Made by a program: the position numbers and the translations under genes
Shown: one piece after another, positions 27,301-34,982 of the stretch
Layout: every line of letters begins with the position of its first letter
Numbering within the stretch: position 1 is the stretch's first letter
The notes under the pieces: model-generated
The model's database searches: none
What the model was told of the DNA's origin: nothing
The model's input: the letters and a program-made list of their open reading frames with translations, nothing else
DNA from: Roseibium sp. TrichSKD4
Lineage (GTDB): Bacteria; Pseudomonadota; Alphaproteobacteria; Rhizobiales; Stappiaceae
DNA: 64,000 nt
Direction: 5' to 3'
NCBI RefSeq assembly: GCF_000148725.1
Contig: NZ_GL476301.1
Span: 56,193-120,192 of the forward strand

Positions 27301-27743
27301 CATGCATTGGCTTTGGGCAGGTCGCTCGTTTCAAGATGTTCAGGCAGAAGGCTGTATTTGACAGGGCTGAAAAGCGCTGACATTGCGCCAAACAGAAACA
27401 GGGTAACAAACAAGACGGGTATGGAGGATATGGCCATCCCGACAATCGCAAGTCCGGCGCCGCCGACCTCAACGAGTTTATAACGGCGCGCGAGTTTTGA
27501 CTTGTCGTATTTATCGGCAAGTTCTCCGCCAAGAGCGGACAGAAACAGAAATGGGGAGATGAAAATGGCGCCGGCCAATGCAATCAGACTGCTGGCAGTC
27601 GTTGCGTCTTGTCCCGTTGTACCCACCTGAAACAGGATGAGGAACACCAGAACGTTTTTCAGAAAGTTGTCATTGAAGGCGGACAGGAACTGCGTCCAAA
27701 ACAGCGGGGCAAACCGTCTGGTTGCCATGAGCGACGTTGTCAT
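24324..27743 (-). CDS. aas: Aas-like fusion: MFS transporter + PlsC acyltransferase + acyl-ACP synthetase
   Basis: 1139 residues in three parts. Residues 1-415 form a 12-helix major facilitator domain (LplT-like lysophospholipid flippase). About 430-620 is a PlsC acyltransferase with 'NHVSYLDAG' (HX4D, near 459) and 'IFPEGRLT'. About 640-1130 is an AMP-binding acyl-activating domain with 'LFTSGSEGTPKGV' (near 799) and 'GWHDTGDIVEIDEDG'. In E. coli LplT and Aas are separate proteins that import and re-acylate lysophospholipids; the three-part fusion is common in proteobacteria. It is the last gene of the PspA-YiaA-Aas unit, likely repressed by the TetR protein at 28902. Predicted role: inner-membrane phospholipid repair. 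Confidence 0.92.
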   Translation of the reverse strand: MTTSLMATRRFAPLFWTQFLSAFNDNFLKNVLVFLILFQVGTTGQDATTASSLIALAGAIFISPFLFLSALGGELADKYDKSKLARRYKLVEVGGAGLAIVGMAISSIPVLFVTLFLFGAMSALFSPVKYSLLPEHLETSDLPKANAWVEAGTFLAILGGTISAGFLYATGQAALTFAPVMIALAGGCYAFSRFIPKTTPASPNLKVRWNIAASTWHILKDLGSDNRLVRIAMMNAWFWLSGALVMSLLPVMVKDILGGGEVAVTYFLTVFAVSIGIGSALAAWFSAGRVVLLPAPVGTLLIALFCLDTAFVLSGASPISATSGVLDLARNPDVLRLTVDMAGLAISGAMLVVPTFTALQTWSKPENRARVIAGSNALGAGIMTVGGIGLAIAQSYGVTVSSVMIVLAGLNLIAAIVMFKTLRTNPMRDFISILYRAFFRMEVKGLENLEKAGEAPILAMNHVSYLDAGLALTLTDKAPTFAIDYDVAQRWWVRPFLRLANALPINPAKPMATRSLINVVKSGEPMAIFPEGRLTVTGGLMKVYDGAAMVADKTGAQIVPIRIDGLEKTPFSYLSPSQISKKLFPKVKVTIMEPRKLELPEELKGRKRRAAAGSALYSLMSDLMFQTSLSEDKTILDKVIEAGREHGMSSEALEDPVTGKLTYSKILTGASVLARKITKLAPGEDTVGVMLPNANGSVVTVLGTMSAGKVPAMINFTAGPENILAACTAAGVKTIFSSQAFIKQAKLEPLVEAVEEKVRFIWLDEVRKTIGTIDKMVGLLTKTRPLVQSSADDRAVILFTSGSEGTPKGVVLTHKNILANATQAAARIDFTPSDKVFNVLPMFHSFGLTTGTILPLISGVKTFLYPSPLHYRIIPELIYASNATILFGTDTFLNGYARVAHAYDFRSLRYCFAGAEPVKPSTRETYMERFGVRILEGYGVTETAPVIAINTPIFNKPGSVGKLMPGMKAQLEPVPGVETGGRLLVSGPNVMIGYLKTDKPGVLQPLVDGWHDTGDIVEIDEDGFIIIKGRAKRFAKIGGEMVSLAAVESLAGQIWPEYLSAVAAVKDPRKGEKLIMITDNPDADRSSFVKEAKQRGAQDLMIPSDVRVVTKVPVLGSGKLDFGAINKMVAEGETDCKAA

Positions 27744-27799
27744 CTTTTCCTCCGGGGCAGGGGGAGCGCTTGATTAGCGTTCCCCGACTGGTGTTCTGG

Positions 27800-28081
27800 T
27801 TAGCCTTGTTCCGGATTGCTGATATCCATCAACAATTTTTCGGTTTTGGCGTCTTCCAGACGGTTGTGGAACTTTGTCGCTTCCTCACGGTCGCGCATGG
27901 TTTTGGTGAGTGTGACAGCGGTATGAACCAGCATTATGGCTGCCATTGTGTAGAAGCCCTTGGCTGAGAAGCTGGCTTCCAGATTATAAATTCCGAGGCC
28001 CATCATCAGGGCTGCTACGGCAAAGCTTGCGCCGGTAAATGCTATCCAGGATTGGGAATGTTTGATCTGATTATCTTGCAT
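27800..28081 (-). CDS. YiaA/B two-helix membrane protein
   Basis: 93 residues from the ATG at 28081. Two hydrophobic helices ('SWIAFTGASFAVAALMMGLG' and 'GFYTMAAIMLVHTAVTLT') match the YiaAB two-helix domain, followed by a charged cytoplasmic tail. The family has no proven biochemical role. It sits between the PspA-like gene (13 bp upstream) and the Aas-like gene (56 bp downstream), so it probably belongs to the same envelope-stress unit. Confidence 0.85.
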   Translation of the reverse strand: MQDNQIKHSQSWIAFTGASFAVAALMMGLGIYNLEASFSAKGFYTMAAIMLVHTAVTLTKTMRDREEATKFHNRLEDAKTEKLLMDISNPEQG

Positions 28082-28094
28082 TGGTCTTTTCCTT

Positions 28095-28799
28095 TCAGGC
28101 TTGGTTTTCAATCATCAGTTTTGGTTCAATTTCGGCCTTGAGGCGGTCAAGGACCGCGTCTGCCGTGGTGTGTGTCGGGGCCCCGCATCCAGCGTTGGCC
28201 AGTTTTTCAACGACAGATTTTGGATTGTCTTGGGGCGCCAGAGCGCGGAAGGCCTGATCTGCGAGAGCCGCACGCTCTTGACGGGCTTCAATTTCGTTGA
28301 GGCTGACTTCGGCGCTGGACAGGCTTGCTGTTTCCATGGTCGCGCCGTGGCTGGTGGCTTTCATCACCATTTCGCGAACCATTGCGGTTCGTTCGCCGCG
28401 TTTCAGGTTGCGAAGCCGAAATTCTGCCTTGTGCAGATTTTCAGTCAGCTGGGAGAGTTCTTTTTGAAAGGCTTCGACTGTTGCATCGAGGGCTGCTTTC
28501 TCATCTTGCAAAATGGCGATGGCCTCAGCTGCTTCCCTTGCCAACTGGGTCTCGCCTTTTTTCAAGGCTTCGCAGGCCCGTGTTTCCAGATCAGCAATGT
28601 TCTCCGCAATGCGCTTGCTTTGACGAATGTCCTGCTGGTGTTGAGCTTTTGCAAGGGCAACAGACTGGCGGGCTGCCAAGACAGCCGCACCTGCTTCTCG
28701 GATTTGGGAGGCGAGTTCGGAAAATGACTGTGTATTTTCTTCCCGCTCCAAAACCGCTGAAAACAGTTGTTTCATTTGATCGAACAAGCTCTGCGTCAT
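28095..28799 (-). CDS. PspA/IM30 family phage-shock-like protein
   Basis: 234 residues from the ATG at 28799, almost entirely coiled-coil (from 'MTQSLFDQMKQLFSAVLERE' through 'AIAILQDEKAALDATVEAF'), with the PspA helical-hairpin organisation. PspA/IM30 proteins assemble on damaged inner membrane and limit proton leakage. No pspB, pspC or pspF homologue is near; a TetR repressor replaces sigma-54 control here. First gene of the unit with YiaA and the Aas fusion, which fits membrane-integrity maintenance. Divergence from canonical PspA is clear, so orthology is tentative. Confidence 0.75.
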   Translation of the reverse strand: MTQSLFDQMKQLFSAVLEREENTQSFSELASQIREAGAAVLAARQSVALAKAQHQQDIRQSKRIAENIADLETRACEALKKGETQLAREAAEAIAILQDEKAALDATVEAFQKELSQLTENLHKAEFRLRNLKRGERTAMVREMVMKATSHGATMETASLSSAEVSLNEIEARQERAALADQAFRALAPQDNPKSVVEKLANAGCGAPTHTTADAVLDRLKAEIEPKLMIENQA

Positions 28800-28814
28800 C
28801 TCTTTCTCCAAAAG

Positions 28815-28827
28815 TGAACATTGTTCA
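28815..28827. promoter_or_regulatory. TetR operator candidate 1
   Basis: TGAACATTGTTCA is a perfect 13-bp palindrome, 16 bp upstream of the PspA-like start. Its near-copy lies 57 bp away next to the tetR start. Typical autoregulated TetR arrangement; binding inferred. Confidence 0.75.
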
Positions 28828-28871
28828 TTATTTGACAAAACCACAGCTGTCCTGCATCGTCAAGAAAAAAA

Positions 28872-28884
28872 TGAACATCGTTCA
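28872..28884. promoter_or_regulatory. TetR operator candidate 2
   Basis: TGAACATCGTTCA differs by one base from the site at 28815-28827. It lies 18 bp upstream of the tetR ATG (28902), so binding here would autorepress tetR. Confidence 0.72.
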
Positions 28885-28901
28885 ATTTGCGTCGAGGTGA
28901 G

Positions 28902-29492
28902 ATGAGCAAACGGCAGCAGGAAAAAAGTGAAGAAACCCGGCGACGGGTACTGCAAGCGGCATGTGAAGCGGTGGAGACGGGCGGTCTTGATGCGGTGAAT
29001 ATCCGCACCATTGCAAAAGACGCAGGGTATTCAATCGGCTCGGTCTACAAGCACTTTGCTGACGTGGATCAGCTCATCGTCGCGGTCAATCATCTCACGC
29101 TCATTCGAATTCGTGACGCTATGACGGAGACTTCTGAAGCGTATGCAGATCCGCTGGAGAGGCTTAAGGCGTTAGCCCAAACCTATTATCGCTTTGCACG
29201 GGGGAACACGAACCTGTGGCTTGCCTTGTTTGGGCATCATCTGCCGGATGACCAGCCTGCACCGGAAGGCCATAAGGACGAAAATGCAGCGTTGCTCACC
29301 TTGATTGGCATCGCCCTGAAAACGCTCCATCCAGAATTGGAAGGAGCGGAACTTGAAGCCCGTGTTCGAACCTGTTTTGCAGCGGTTCACGGCATTGTCG
29401 CGCTGGCGCTTGAAAACAGGTTTGTCAGTTTGAGCGATGAGGTTTTGGAGAAAGAGCTGGATTTTGCAGTCAGTAAATTGGTGGCCAAATAA
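28902..29492 (+). CDS. TetR family transcriptional regulator
   Basis: 196 residues from the ATG at 28902 (GAGGTGAG upstream; an upstream TTG is in frame but less likely). The N-terminal TetR HTH is clear: 'VNIRTIAKDAGYSIGSVYKHFADVDQLI'. The C-terminal helical domain contains 'NTNLWLALFGHHLPD', resembling the TetR_C family linked to fatty-acid or membrane genes. Divergent from the PspA-YiaA-Aas unit with two nearly identical 13-bp palindromes between them, so it most likely represses both directions. The ligand could be an acyl compound; this is inference from the Aas partner. Confidence 0.9.
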   Translation: MSKRQQEKSEETRRRVLQAACEAVETGGLDAVNIRTIAKDAGYSIGSVYKHFADVDQLIVAVNHLTLIRIRDAMTETSEAYADPLERLKALAQTYYRFARGNTNLWLALFGHHLPDDQPAPEGHKDENAALLTLIGIALKTLHPELEGAELEARVRTCFAAVHGIVALALENRFVSLSDEVLEKELDFAVSKLVAK

Positions 29493-29535
29493 TATCAGCC
29501 TTCAAAGATAAGAACCCAATTGATGGTTGGAATAC

Positions 29536-29565
29536 CAAGGGGCCGGAATGCCAGCCCCTTGTTTT
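29536..29565 (+). terminator. Terminator between tetR and the ABC ATPase gene
   Basis: Arms CAAGGGGC (29536-29543) and GCCCCTTG (29554-29561) extend inward with GG/CC pairs after one mismatch, followed by TTTT. It lies 44 bp after the tetR stop; the hairpin could also act on the minus strand for the convergent ABC operon. Confidence 0.65.
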
Positions 29566-29571
29566 GATCAG

Positions 29572-30366
29572 TTAAACGGTACCACCGAGTGAGCCTTCAA
29601 GCGCGACCATTTCCTGCCCGCCGGCCATCATGTCTTGCAGCTCCTCCGGGGTGATTTGTCCCCGTTGAGCTGTTCCCAAGGTCTGGCCACGGTTCAAAAC
29701 CGTGAAGCGGTCGCCCACAGCCATTGCGTGGCGAACGTTGTGGGTGATGAACACAACAGCAATGTCTTGCTTGCGAACCTTGTCGATGGTTGCCAACACG
29801 TTGGCCGTCTGGCGCACACCAAGCGCAGAGGTTGGCTCATCAAGGATGAGCACCTTTGCTCCGAAATGAACGGCGCGGGCAATGGCGACCGTCTGGCGTT
29901 CACCGCCGGACAATGTTCCAACGGCTTGATCCGGGCCGCGCAAGTTAATGCCCATCTTGCGCATTTCTTCCATGGTGATCTTGTTGGCATAGTCATGATC
30001 GAATAAATTGAAGCCTAGGACCTTCTTCACCGGCTCATTGCCCATGAAGAAATTCCGGCTGACCGACATCAACGGGATCATGGCCAAATGCTGGTGCACC
30101 GTGGCAATCCCGGCATCCATCGCATCGCGTGGGCTTTCGAAGTTCATTGGGCGACCGCCGAACAGAATTTCTCCATTCGTAGGCTTGTGAACGCCTGACA
30201 TGGTCTTAATGAACGTCGACTTTCCAGCGCCGTTGTCGCCAAGGAGACAATGACACTCACCCGGGTAAACCTCGATGGAGACACCTGCCAGTGCAATCAC
30301 ACTGCCAAAGTGCTTCTCGATGTTTTGCATCCGGATGATTGGTTCGTGGGTTGACCGCGTGTTCAT
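29572..30366 (-). CDS. Sugar ABC transporter ATPase (single domain, inositol/FrcA type)
   Basis: 264 residues, one nucleotide-binding domain: Walker A GDNGAGKS, signature '[13 protein letters not shown]', Walker B VLILDEP. Sugar importers of the RbsA type normally have two fused ATPase domains; this single-domain form resembles fructose/inositol FrcA-like proteins, which work as homodimers. It starts 1 bp after the permease stop. Since the locus carries iol genes and shares a LacI operator with them, myo-inositol or a related cyclitol is the probable substrate. Confidence 0.88.
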   Translation of the reverse strand: MNTRSTHEPIIRMQNIEKHFGSVIALAGVSIEVYPGECHCLLGDNGAGKSTFIKTMSGVHKPTNGEILFGGRPMNFESPRDAMDAGIATVHQHLAMIPLMSVSRNFFMGNEPVKKVLGFNLFDHDYANKITMEEMRKMGINLRGPDQAVGTLSGGERQTVAIARAVHFGAKVLILDEPTSALGVRQTANVLATIDKVRKQDIAVVFITHNVRHAMAVGDRFTVLNRGQTLGTAQRGQITPEELQDMMAGGQEMVALEGSLGGTV

Positions 30367-30367
30367 C

Positions 30368-31480
30368 TTAGCGCTCCCCCGTAATGATGCGTCGGATATA
30401 GGTGTTCAGGATCACGGCAGCGAGAAGGATGATGCCGAGGAAGACCCGGAACAGGCTCGATTCCACGCCTGCAAAGAACAGTCCCTGCTGAACGACACCA
30501 AAGATGAGAGCCCCAAGAGCAGCCCCCAGGACGGAGCCATAGCCGCCGGTCAGCAATGCGCCGCCGATAACAACTGCGATGATCGCCTCAAATTCCTTCA
30601 ACAGACCGCGGTCCGCACCGGCTGAGCCGAACTCCATGACCTGACAAGTGGCAAAGACCGTTGCGCAAAAGGCTGTGAAAACGAACATGAGGATCTTCAC
30701 GCGGTTCACCGGAACACCGGAGTTGCGCGCTGCCTCTGCATCGCCGCCTGATGCGAAAATCCAGTTTCCGAAACGTGTTTTGGTCAAAAGGATATGACCA
30801 AAGATGACAAGTGCGATGGCCCATACAATGAGCATTGGAACGCCATCAACGACGGGTTGGCCAGCTCGCGAGCCACGCTCAAACACGTCAATCACACCGA
30901 TATCGCCGAGCCATTGGAAAAGCGGTTGGCCGATCTTGCCGCCAAAAATCGGTGCGAGCCAATCACCTTCAGCAGCGTCGCGGATGCCGCCAATGATTGT
31001 TTTGCGCTCAATTGTCTGCGGGATGAAGATTGTGAAACCGCGCAGAATGAACAGAAACGCCAGTGTGACGATGAAGCTTGGGAGACCGGTTTTGACGACG
31101 ATCCACCCATTCAGGGCGCCAATGGCCATGCAAATGGCGAAGGTGGTGAGAATTGTCAGCCACATCGGCCAACCCAGAACAACGCCGAAAACTGCGACCA
31201 TCATTCCGGCAAAGCCGATCATCGAACCGACGGAGAGGTCAAACTCCCCGGCAATCATCAAAAGACAAGCACCAACAGCGATAATCATGAACTGCGCAGA
31301 AACAAGTGACCAGTTCAAGACACCTTGAGAGGCGAACATGCCGCTGTCAGATGCAAAAAGCAGAAAGAGAACAAAGACCGCAATCGTGCCGACGATGCCG
31401 CCGAGCTCCGGACGGATGAGCGCCTTTCTAAGCGGAGATATCTCCTTGATACGCTCGTCGGTTTGTGCCGTATCGACCAT
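30368..31480 (-). CDS. Sugar ABC transporter permease (inositol/FrcC type)
   Basis: About 370 residues with eight to ten hydrophobic helices and the RbsC-family blocks '[20 protein letters not shown]' and '[20 protein letters not shown]'. Start chosen at 31480, where GGGGAGG lies just upstream; an in-frame ATG 12 bp earlier is possible. A periplasmic loop of about 60 residues ('[20 protein letters not shown]', then '[11 protein letters not shown]') is larger than in ribose permeases. Works with the ATPase and binding protein on either side. Confidence 0.88.
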   Translation of the reverse strand: MVDTAQTDERIKEISPLRKALIRPELGGIVGTIAVFVLFLLFASDSGMFASQGVLNWSLVSAQFMIIAVGACLLMIAGEFDLSVGSMIGFAGMMVAVFGVVLGWPMWLTILTTFAICMAIGALNGWIVVKTGLPSFIVTLAFLFILRGFTIFIPQTIERKTIIGGIRDAAEGDWLAPIFGGKIGQPLFQWLGDIGVIDVFERGSRAGQPVVDGVPMLIVWAIALVIFGHILLTKTRFGNWIFASGGDAEAARNSGVPVNRVKILMFVFTAFCATVFATCQVMEFGSAGADRGLLKEFEAIIAVVIGGALLTGGYGSVLGAALGALIFGVVQQGLFFAGVESSLFRVFLGIILLAAVILNTYIRRIITGER

Positions 31481-31616
31481 AATCCTCCCCATGGTCAGTG
31501 CACCGAAGGTCGCCGCGCATCAAGGCGCAGGGACTGCAGTCTCCGGGGCGTTTGAATTGATTGGGTTCGAACGTTGAGGCGGGATAAATCAAGCCTAAGT
31601 AGTTCGAATATAAAAG

Positions 31617-31641
31617 GCGGACGGTCAGGTTGACCGCCCGC
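31617..31641 (-). terminator. Stem-loop between binding-protein and permease genes
   Basis: Arms GCGGACGGTCA (31617-31627) and TGACCGCCCGC (31631-31641) pair over a 3-nt loop with one G-T wobble; on the minus strand the hairpin is followed by CTTTTAT. It lies 13 bp after the binding-protein stop, before the permease gene. Likely a leaky terminator or 3' stabiliser that raises binding-protein mRNA relative to the membrane genes. Confidence 0.7.
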
Positions 31642-31653
31642 TTTAAACTCAGC

Positions 31654-32604
31654 TTAGCGGTATTCGCCAGCGAATTTTTCAACTTTGGTCAAGCCGTCCT
31701 TGGTAACGAAGCCTGGGCCAGAGTTGATGTTGTTACCCGGAAGAACACCGTAGCGATCCCAGTTGGCGAGAATCACAACTGGCAGGTAAGCTTGCAGGAA
31801 CGGTTGCTGGTCGATGCCCCAGTTGATGGTGCCGTCCTTGATGCCCTTTACGATTTCTTCGCCAAGGTCAAAAGTTCCGAAGTGAATGGAACCAGCCATG
31901 CCGTTTTCTTTCAGAGCCGCGATGGTCGGGTCTGCGGAAACCGGGCCGAGTGTCAGGATGCCATCAACGTCTTGATTGGCTGACAGGTAAGCCAGAACCT
32001 TGTTCTTGATTTCAGATGGATCTGTACCAGAATCCATCATTGCATCGCCAAGGTCAATGCCCAGACCGTCAGCGTAACCGCGGCAACGCTCACCAACGGT
32101 TGGCTGTTGGATGGCATGGTTGACACAAAGGAATTTCGTGACGCCTTCGCCCTTTGCACGCAGACCTGCGGCGAAACCTGCATCGTATTCAGGCTGGCCA
32201 ACATACATCAGCGCGCCGACTTCACGAGCTTGATCCGGTGTGCCGGTGTTCATGATGATAACGTCGATGCCCTGATCAACAGCGTTTGTGATCGGGCCTT
32301 TCAGAACGTCATAATCTGCCAGCGTTGTGATGATCCCGTCCGGAGAAGAGGCGGCTGCCTGTTCAATGATACGAGCCATGTCGGCAATGTCGCCAGTCGG
32401 CGGGTTGCGATATTCAACTTCAGCGCCGACTTGTTCACCGGCAAGTGCGATGCCGTTCTTGATGGTGTTCCACCAAGTGTCGCTGTCCGGAGCGTGGCTA
32501 ACCAGAATGTATTTTTCGCCTTCAGCTGATGCGGAAGATGTGGCCATCATTGGTGCTGCAACAACGACAGCTGCCATCAAAAGCGCCTTCAGTGTAGATT
32601 TCAT
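31654..32604 (-). CDS. Sugar ABC transporter periplasmic binding protein (probable inositol binder)
   Basis: 316 residues from the ATG at 32604 (GGGAGG upstream; the longer open frame would read through the LacI operator). Signal peptide MKSTLKALLMAAVVVAAPMM, cleavage near SASA. The mature protein is a type I periplasmic-binding fold of the RbsB/IbpA class: 'YILVSHAPDSDTWWNTIKNG', 'DIADMARIIEQAAASSPDGI', 'VDVIIMNTGTPDQA'-like segment and 'INWGIDQQPFLQAYLPV'. First gene of the import operon, next to the LacI operator at 32689. Confidence 0.9.
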   Translation of the reverse strand: MKSTLKALLMAAVVVAAPMMATSSASAEGEKYILVSHAPDSDTWWNTIKNGIALAGEQVGAEVEYRNPPTGDIADMARIIEQAAASSPDGIITTLADYDVLKGPITNAVDQGIDVIIMNTGTPDQAREVGALMYVGQPEYDAGFAAGLRAKGEGVTKFLCVNHAIQQPTVGERCRGYADGLGIDLGDAMMDSGTDPSEIKNKVLAYLSANQDVDGILTLGPVSADPTIAALKENGMAGSIHFGTFDLGEEIVKGIKDGTINWGIDQQPFLQAYLPVVILANWDRYGVLPGNNINSGPGFVTKDGLTKVEKFAGEYR

Positions 32605-32688
32605 TCGTTCCTCCCAGGAATCTTCCACTCTCATGGATAAAGAGGGCATGGCTGCTCTCTCCCCTAGAGGAAAACACGGACTCAGAAA

Positions 32689-32708
32689 TTTTGCAACCGG
32701 TTGCAAAA
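32689..32708. promoter_or_regulatory. LacI-family operator (import operon / lacI divergent promoter)
   Basis: TTTTGCAACCGGTTGCAAAA is a perfect 20-bp palindrome with the central CpG typical of LacI-family sites. It lies midway between the binding-protein start (32604) and the lacI start (32791). The same 18-bp core recurs at 37038-37055. Confidence 0.88.
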
Positions 32709-32790
32709 CTGTTTTTTCATTTTCATAATGCCAAGGGTGGAACAAAAGGGTATTGAAGGCGCCTTAGTGAAGCATAAGGGCAAGTGACAG

Positions 32791-33807
32791 ATGGCAGCGA
32801 CCTTGAAGGATGTGGCGGAACTTGCGGGCGTTTCACGCTCTGCAGTCTCGCGCACATTTACTGACGGCGCTTCTGTATCGGCCAAGACGCGCCGCAAGGT
32901 GGAAAAGGCAGCTCTGGAGCTCGGTTATCGCCCAAATTATCTCGCGAGGAGTCTGACGACACGGCGTACCAGCTTGATTGGCCTCGTATCGAACAACTTT
33001 CACAATCCCATTTTCCTGGAAGTGTTTGATCAATTCACGCGCAAACTTCAGGAAAGTGGCTTGCGGCCATTGCTGGTCAATCTGCCCGATGAGCTGGACC
33101 CAGAGCATTCCGTTCAGATGTTGCGCCAATATTCCGTCGATGGTGTGGTCGTGGCCTCGTCAACACTACCTCCCAGTTTCTCCAAGGCATTCAAGGACGC
33201 TGGGGTTCCTGTTGTGAACAGTTTTGGCCGGTATTCCACTGCGCCGGATGTGCATGTGGTTGGCATCGATAACGTGGAGTGTGGGAGGTTGGCAGCGCGC
33301 GAACTGCTGCAGCGCGGCTACAGGTCAGTTGCTTTTCTAGGCGGTCCGGAAAGCGCGACTTCGACACAGGATCGCTATAAGGGATTTGTCGAAATTCTTT
33401 CAAAAGAAGCGGACATAACGCTCAAGCATAGCTTTGCACGTGCTTATTCCTTTGAGGCGGGGCGTGAGGAAATGCAGCGCCTTATCGATGCTGGAGATTT
33501 GGCAGAAGCCTATTTTTGCGGCGATGATGTTCTCTCCATTGGCGTCATGAGTGCGATCTCTGACGCTGGCCTCAAGGTGCCGGCAGATGTTGGTATCATC
33601 GGTCTCAACGACATGGAGATGGCGGGCTGGCAAAACATAAATTTGACCACGATCCGCCAACCTGTTCAGCAGATTATCAACTCCTCTGTTGAGTTGATTG
33701 TGTCCATGCTGGATGAGCCGAACAGGTATCCAGAGACCCGGATCTTTCCCTGTCAAATTGTTGAAAGGGGAACCCTGCGCCCCCGCATCGAGAGCGCAGT
33801 GTCCTGA
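32791..33807 (+). CDS. LacI family repressor of the inositol locus
   Basis: 338 residues. The N-terminal LacI HTH and hinge are clear ('TLKDVAELAGVSRSAVSRTF' and 'YRPNYLARSLTTRRTSLIGL'), followed by a periplasmic-binding-like effector domain ('YFCGDDVLSIGVMSAISDAG', 'GIIGLNDMEMAGW'). Inositol loci in many bacteria are controlled by DeoR or RpiR-type IolR; a LacI-type regulator is the local choice. Two identical operators, one beside this gene and one in the iolD divergent promoter, support a locus-specific repressor whose inducer is an inositol or a catabolite. Confidence 0.9.
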   Translation: MAATLKDVAELAGVSRSAVSRTFTDGASVSAKTRRKVEKAALELGYRPNYLARSLTTRRTSLIGLVSNNFHNPIFLEVFDQFTRKLQESGLRPLLVNLPDELDPEHSVQMLRQYSVDGVVVASSTLPPSFSKAFKDAGVPVVNSFGRYSTAPDVHVVGIDNVECGRLAARELLQRGYRSVAFLGGPESATSTQDRYKGFVEILSKEADITLKHSFARAYSFEAGREEMQRLIDAGDLAEAYFCGDDVLSIGVMSAISDAGLKVPADVGIIGLNDMEMAGWQNINLTTIRQPVQQIINSSVELIVSMLDEPNRYPETRIFPCQIVERGTLRPRIESAVS

Positions 33808-33813
33808 TTTGAT

Positions 33814-34971
33814 TTATCGGAACATGGGTGGTCTTGCGTCCACCCACTTGCCATCCATTTTGCCCGAATCAGCCACAGCGAATACAGCAGCCATGGAACG
33901 CAAGCCATCTTCCGCACGCGGATAAAGGTCAGCGGCAGGGTCCATCGCGCGGCCTTCCTTTTCAGCCCGTATGGCTTCAGCCAAGTCCTTGTAGATGTTG
34001 GCGAAAGCCAGCGGCATTCCTTCTGCGTGACCGATGGTGACACGAGTGGTCCGGTCAGCTTCCGGCGAGAGGTTTGCCTCGCCGCGCTCAATCGTTTGCA
34101 GGCGACCGTTGAGCGGCATCCAGAACAATTGGTTTGGTTGTTCCTGAGACCAACGCAAACCGCCCTTTTCACCGAAAACCTGTAAGGTCAGGCCATGCTG
34201 GCGTCCAATGGCGACAGAAGAGGTCCACAAACGACCAACAGCTCCGCCGTCCATGCGGAAGTTGACCATCGCATCGTCCTCCAGCTCCCGGCTGGCTATG
34301 CAGGATACAGTGTCGGCGCTCAGGCTTTCCACCTCTTGGCCGGTCACGAAGGACGCCATGTGCAGGGCATGAATTCCGCAATCAGCAAACTGTGCGGAGA
34401 CACCAGCTTGCTTCGGATCATACCGCCAACGAACACGTGGGTTGTCGGCATCTGCTGCATCAGCATGGTGACCATGCGCAAATTCTGCTTTGACGAGGCG
34501 AATTTTTCCGAGATCGCCGCGTGTAACCATTGCCTTCATATGTCGGACCAGCGAGTAGCCTGAATAGCCATAGTTCACGGCGCAGATTGTGCCTGTGGAC
34601 TTTGCAAGTTTGACGATTTCTTCGCCTTCTTCGACCGTCATGGTCATCGGCTTTTCGCAAAGCACATGAAATCCGGCTTCCAGGAAGGCCTTGGTGATTT
34701 CGAAATGCGTTGCATTGGGTGTGGCGACGGTTACGAGATCGACCCGGTCGTCACGACCCTTTTCACCTTCAAGCATTTCTTGCCAGTTGCCATAAGAACG
34801 GTCCGCAGAAAGGCCCAGTTTTTGGCCATAGGCGCGGCCTTCTTCCGGACGGTGGTCCAAAGCGCCAGCGGCGAAGGCGAATTCACCGTCGAGACCAGCT
34901 CCAAGTCGGTGCGCTGGGCCAATCTGGCTGCCTTCACCGCCGCCAATCATTCCCCAATTCAATCGAGACAT
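33814..34971 (-). CDS. Gfo/Idh/MocA family oxidoreductase 1
   Basis: 385 residues. The N-terminal Rossmann fold starts 'NWGMIGGGEGSQIGPAHRLG' (GGGxGSxxG), followed by the family motif 'CEKPMTMT' and a C-terminal alpha-beta domain with 'FADCGIHALHMASFVTG' containing the catalytic His region. The family oxidises cyclitols and sugars with NAD(P). Position in the iol locus suggests a scyllo-inositol, chiro-inositol or related cyclitol dehydrogenase. It is downstream of the iolE-like gene by 11 bp. Confidence 0.88.
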   Translation of the reverse strand: MSRLNWGMIGGGEGSQIGPAHRLGAGLDGEFAFAAGALDHRPEEGRAYGQKLGLSADRSYGNWQEMLEGEKGRDDRVDLVTVATPNATHFEITKAFLEAGFHVLCEKPMTMTVEEGEEIVKLAKSTGTICAVNYGYSGYSLVRHMKAMVTRGDLGKIRLVKAEFAHGHHADAADADNPRVRWRYDPKQAGVSAQFADCGIHALHMASFVTGQEVESLSADTVSCIASRELEDDAMVNFRMDGGAVGRLWTSSVAIGRQHGLTLQVFGEKGGLRWSQEQPNQLFWMPLNGRLQTIERGEANLSPEADRTTRVTIGHAEGMPLAFANIYKDLAEAIRAEKEGRAMDPAADLYPRAEDGLRSMAAVFAVADSGKMDGKWVDARPPMFR

Positions 34972-34982
34972 ACTGTGTGTTC

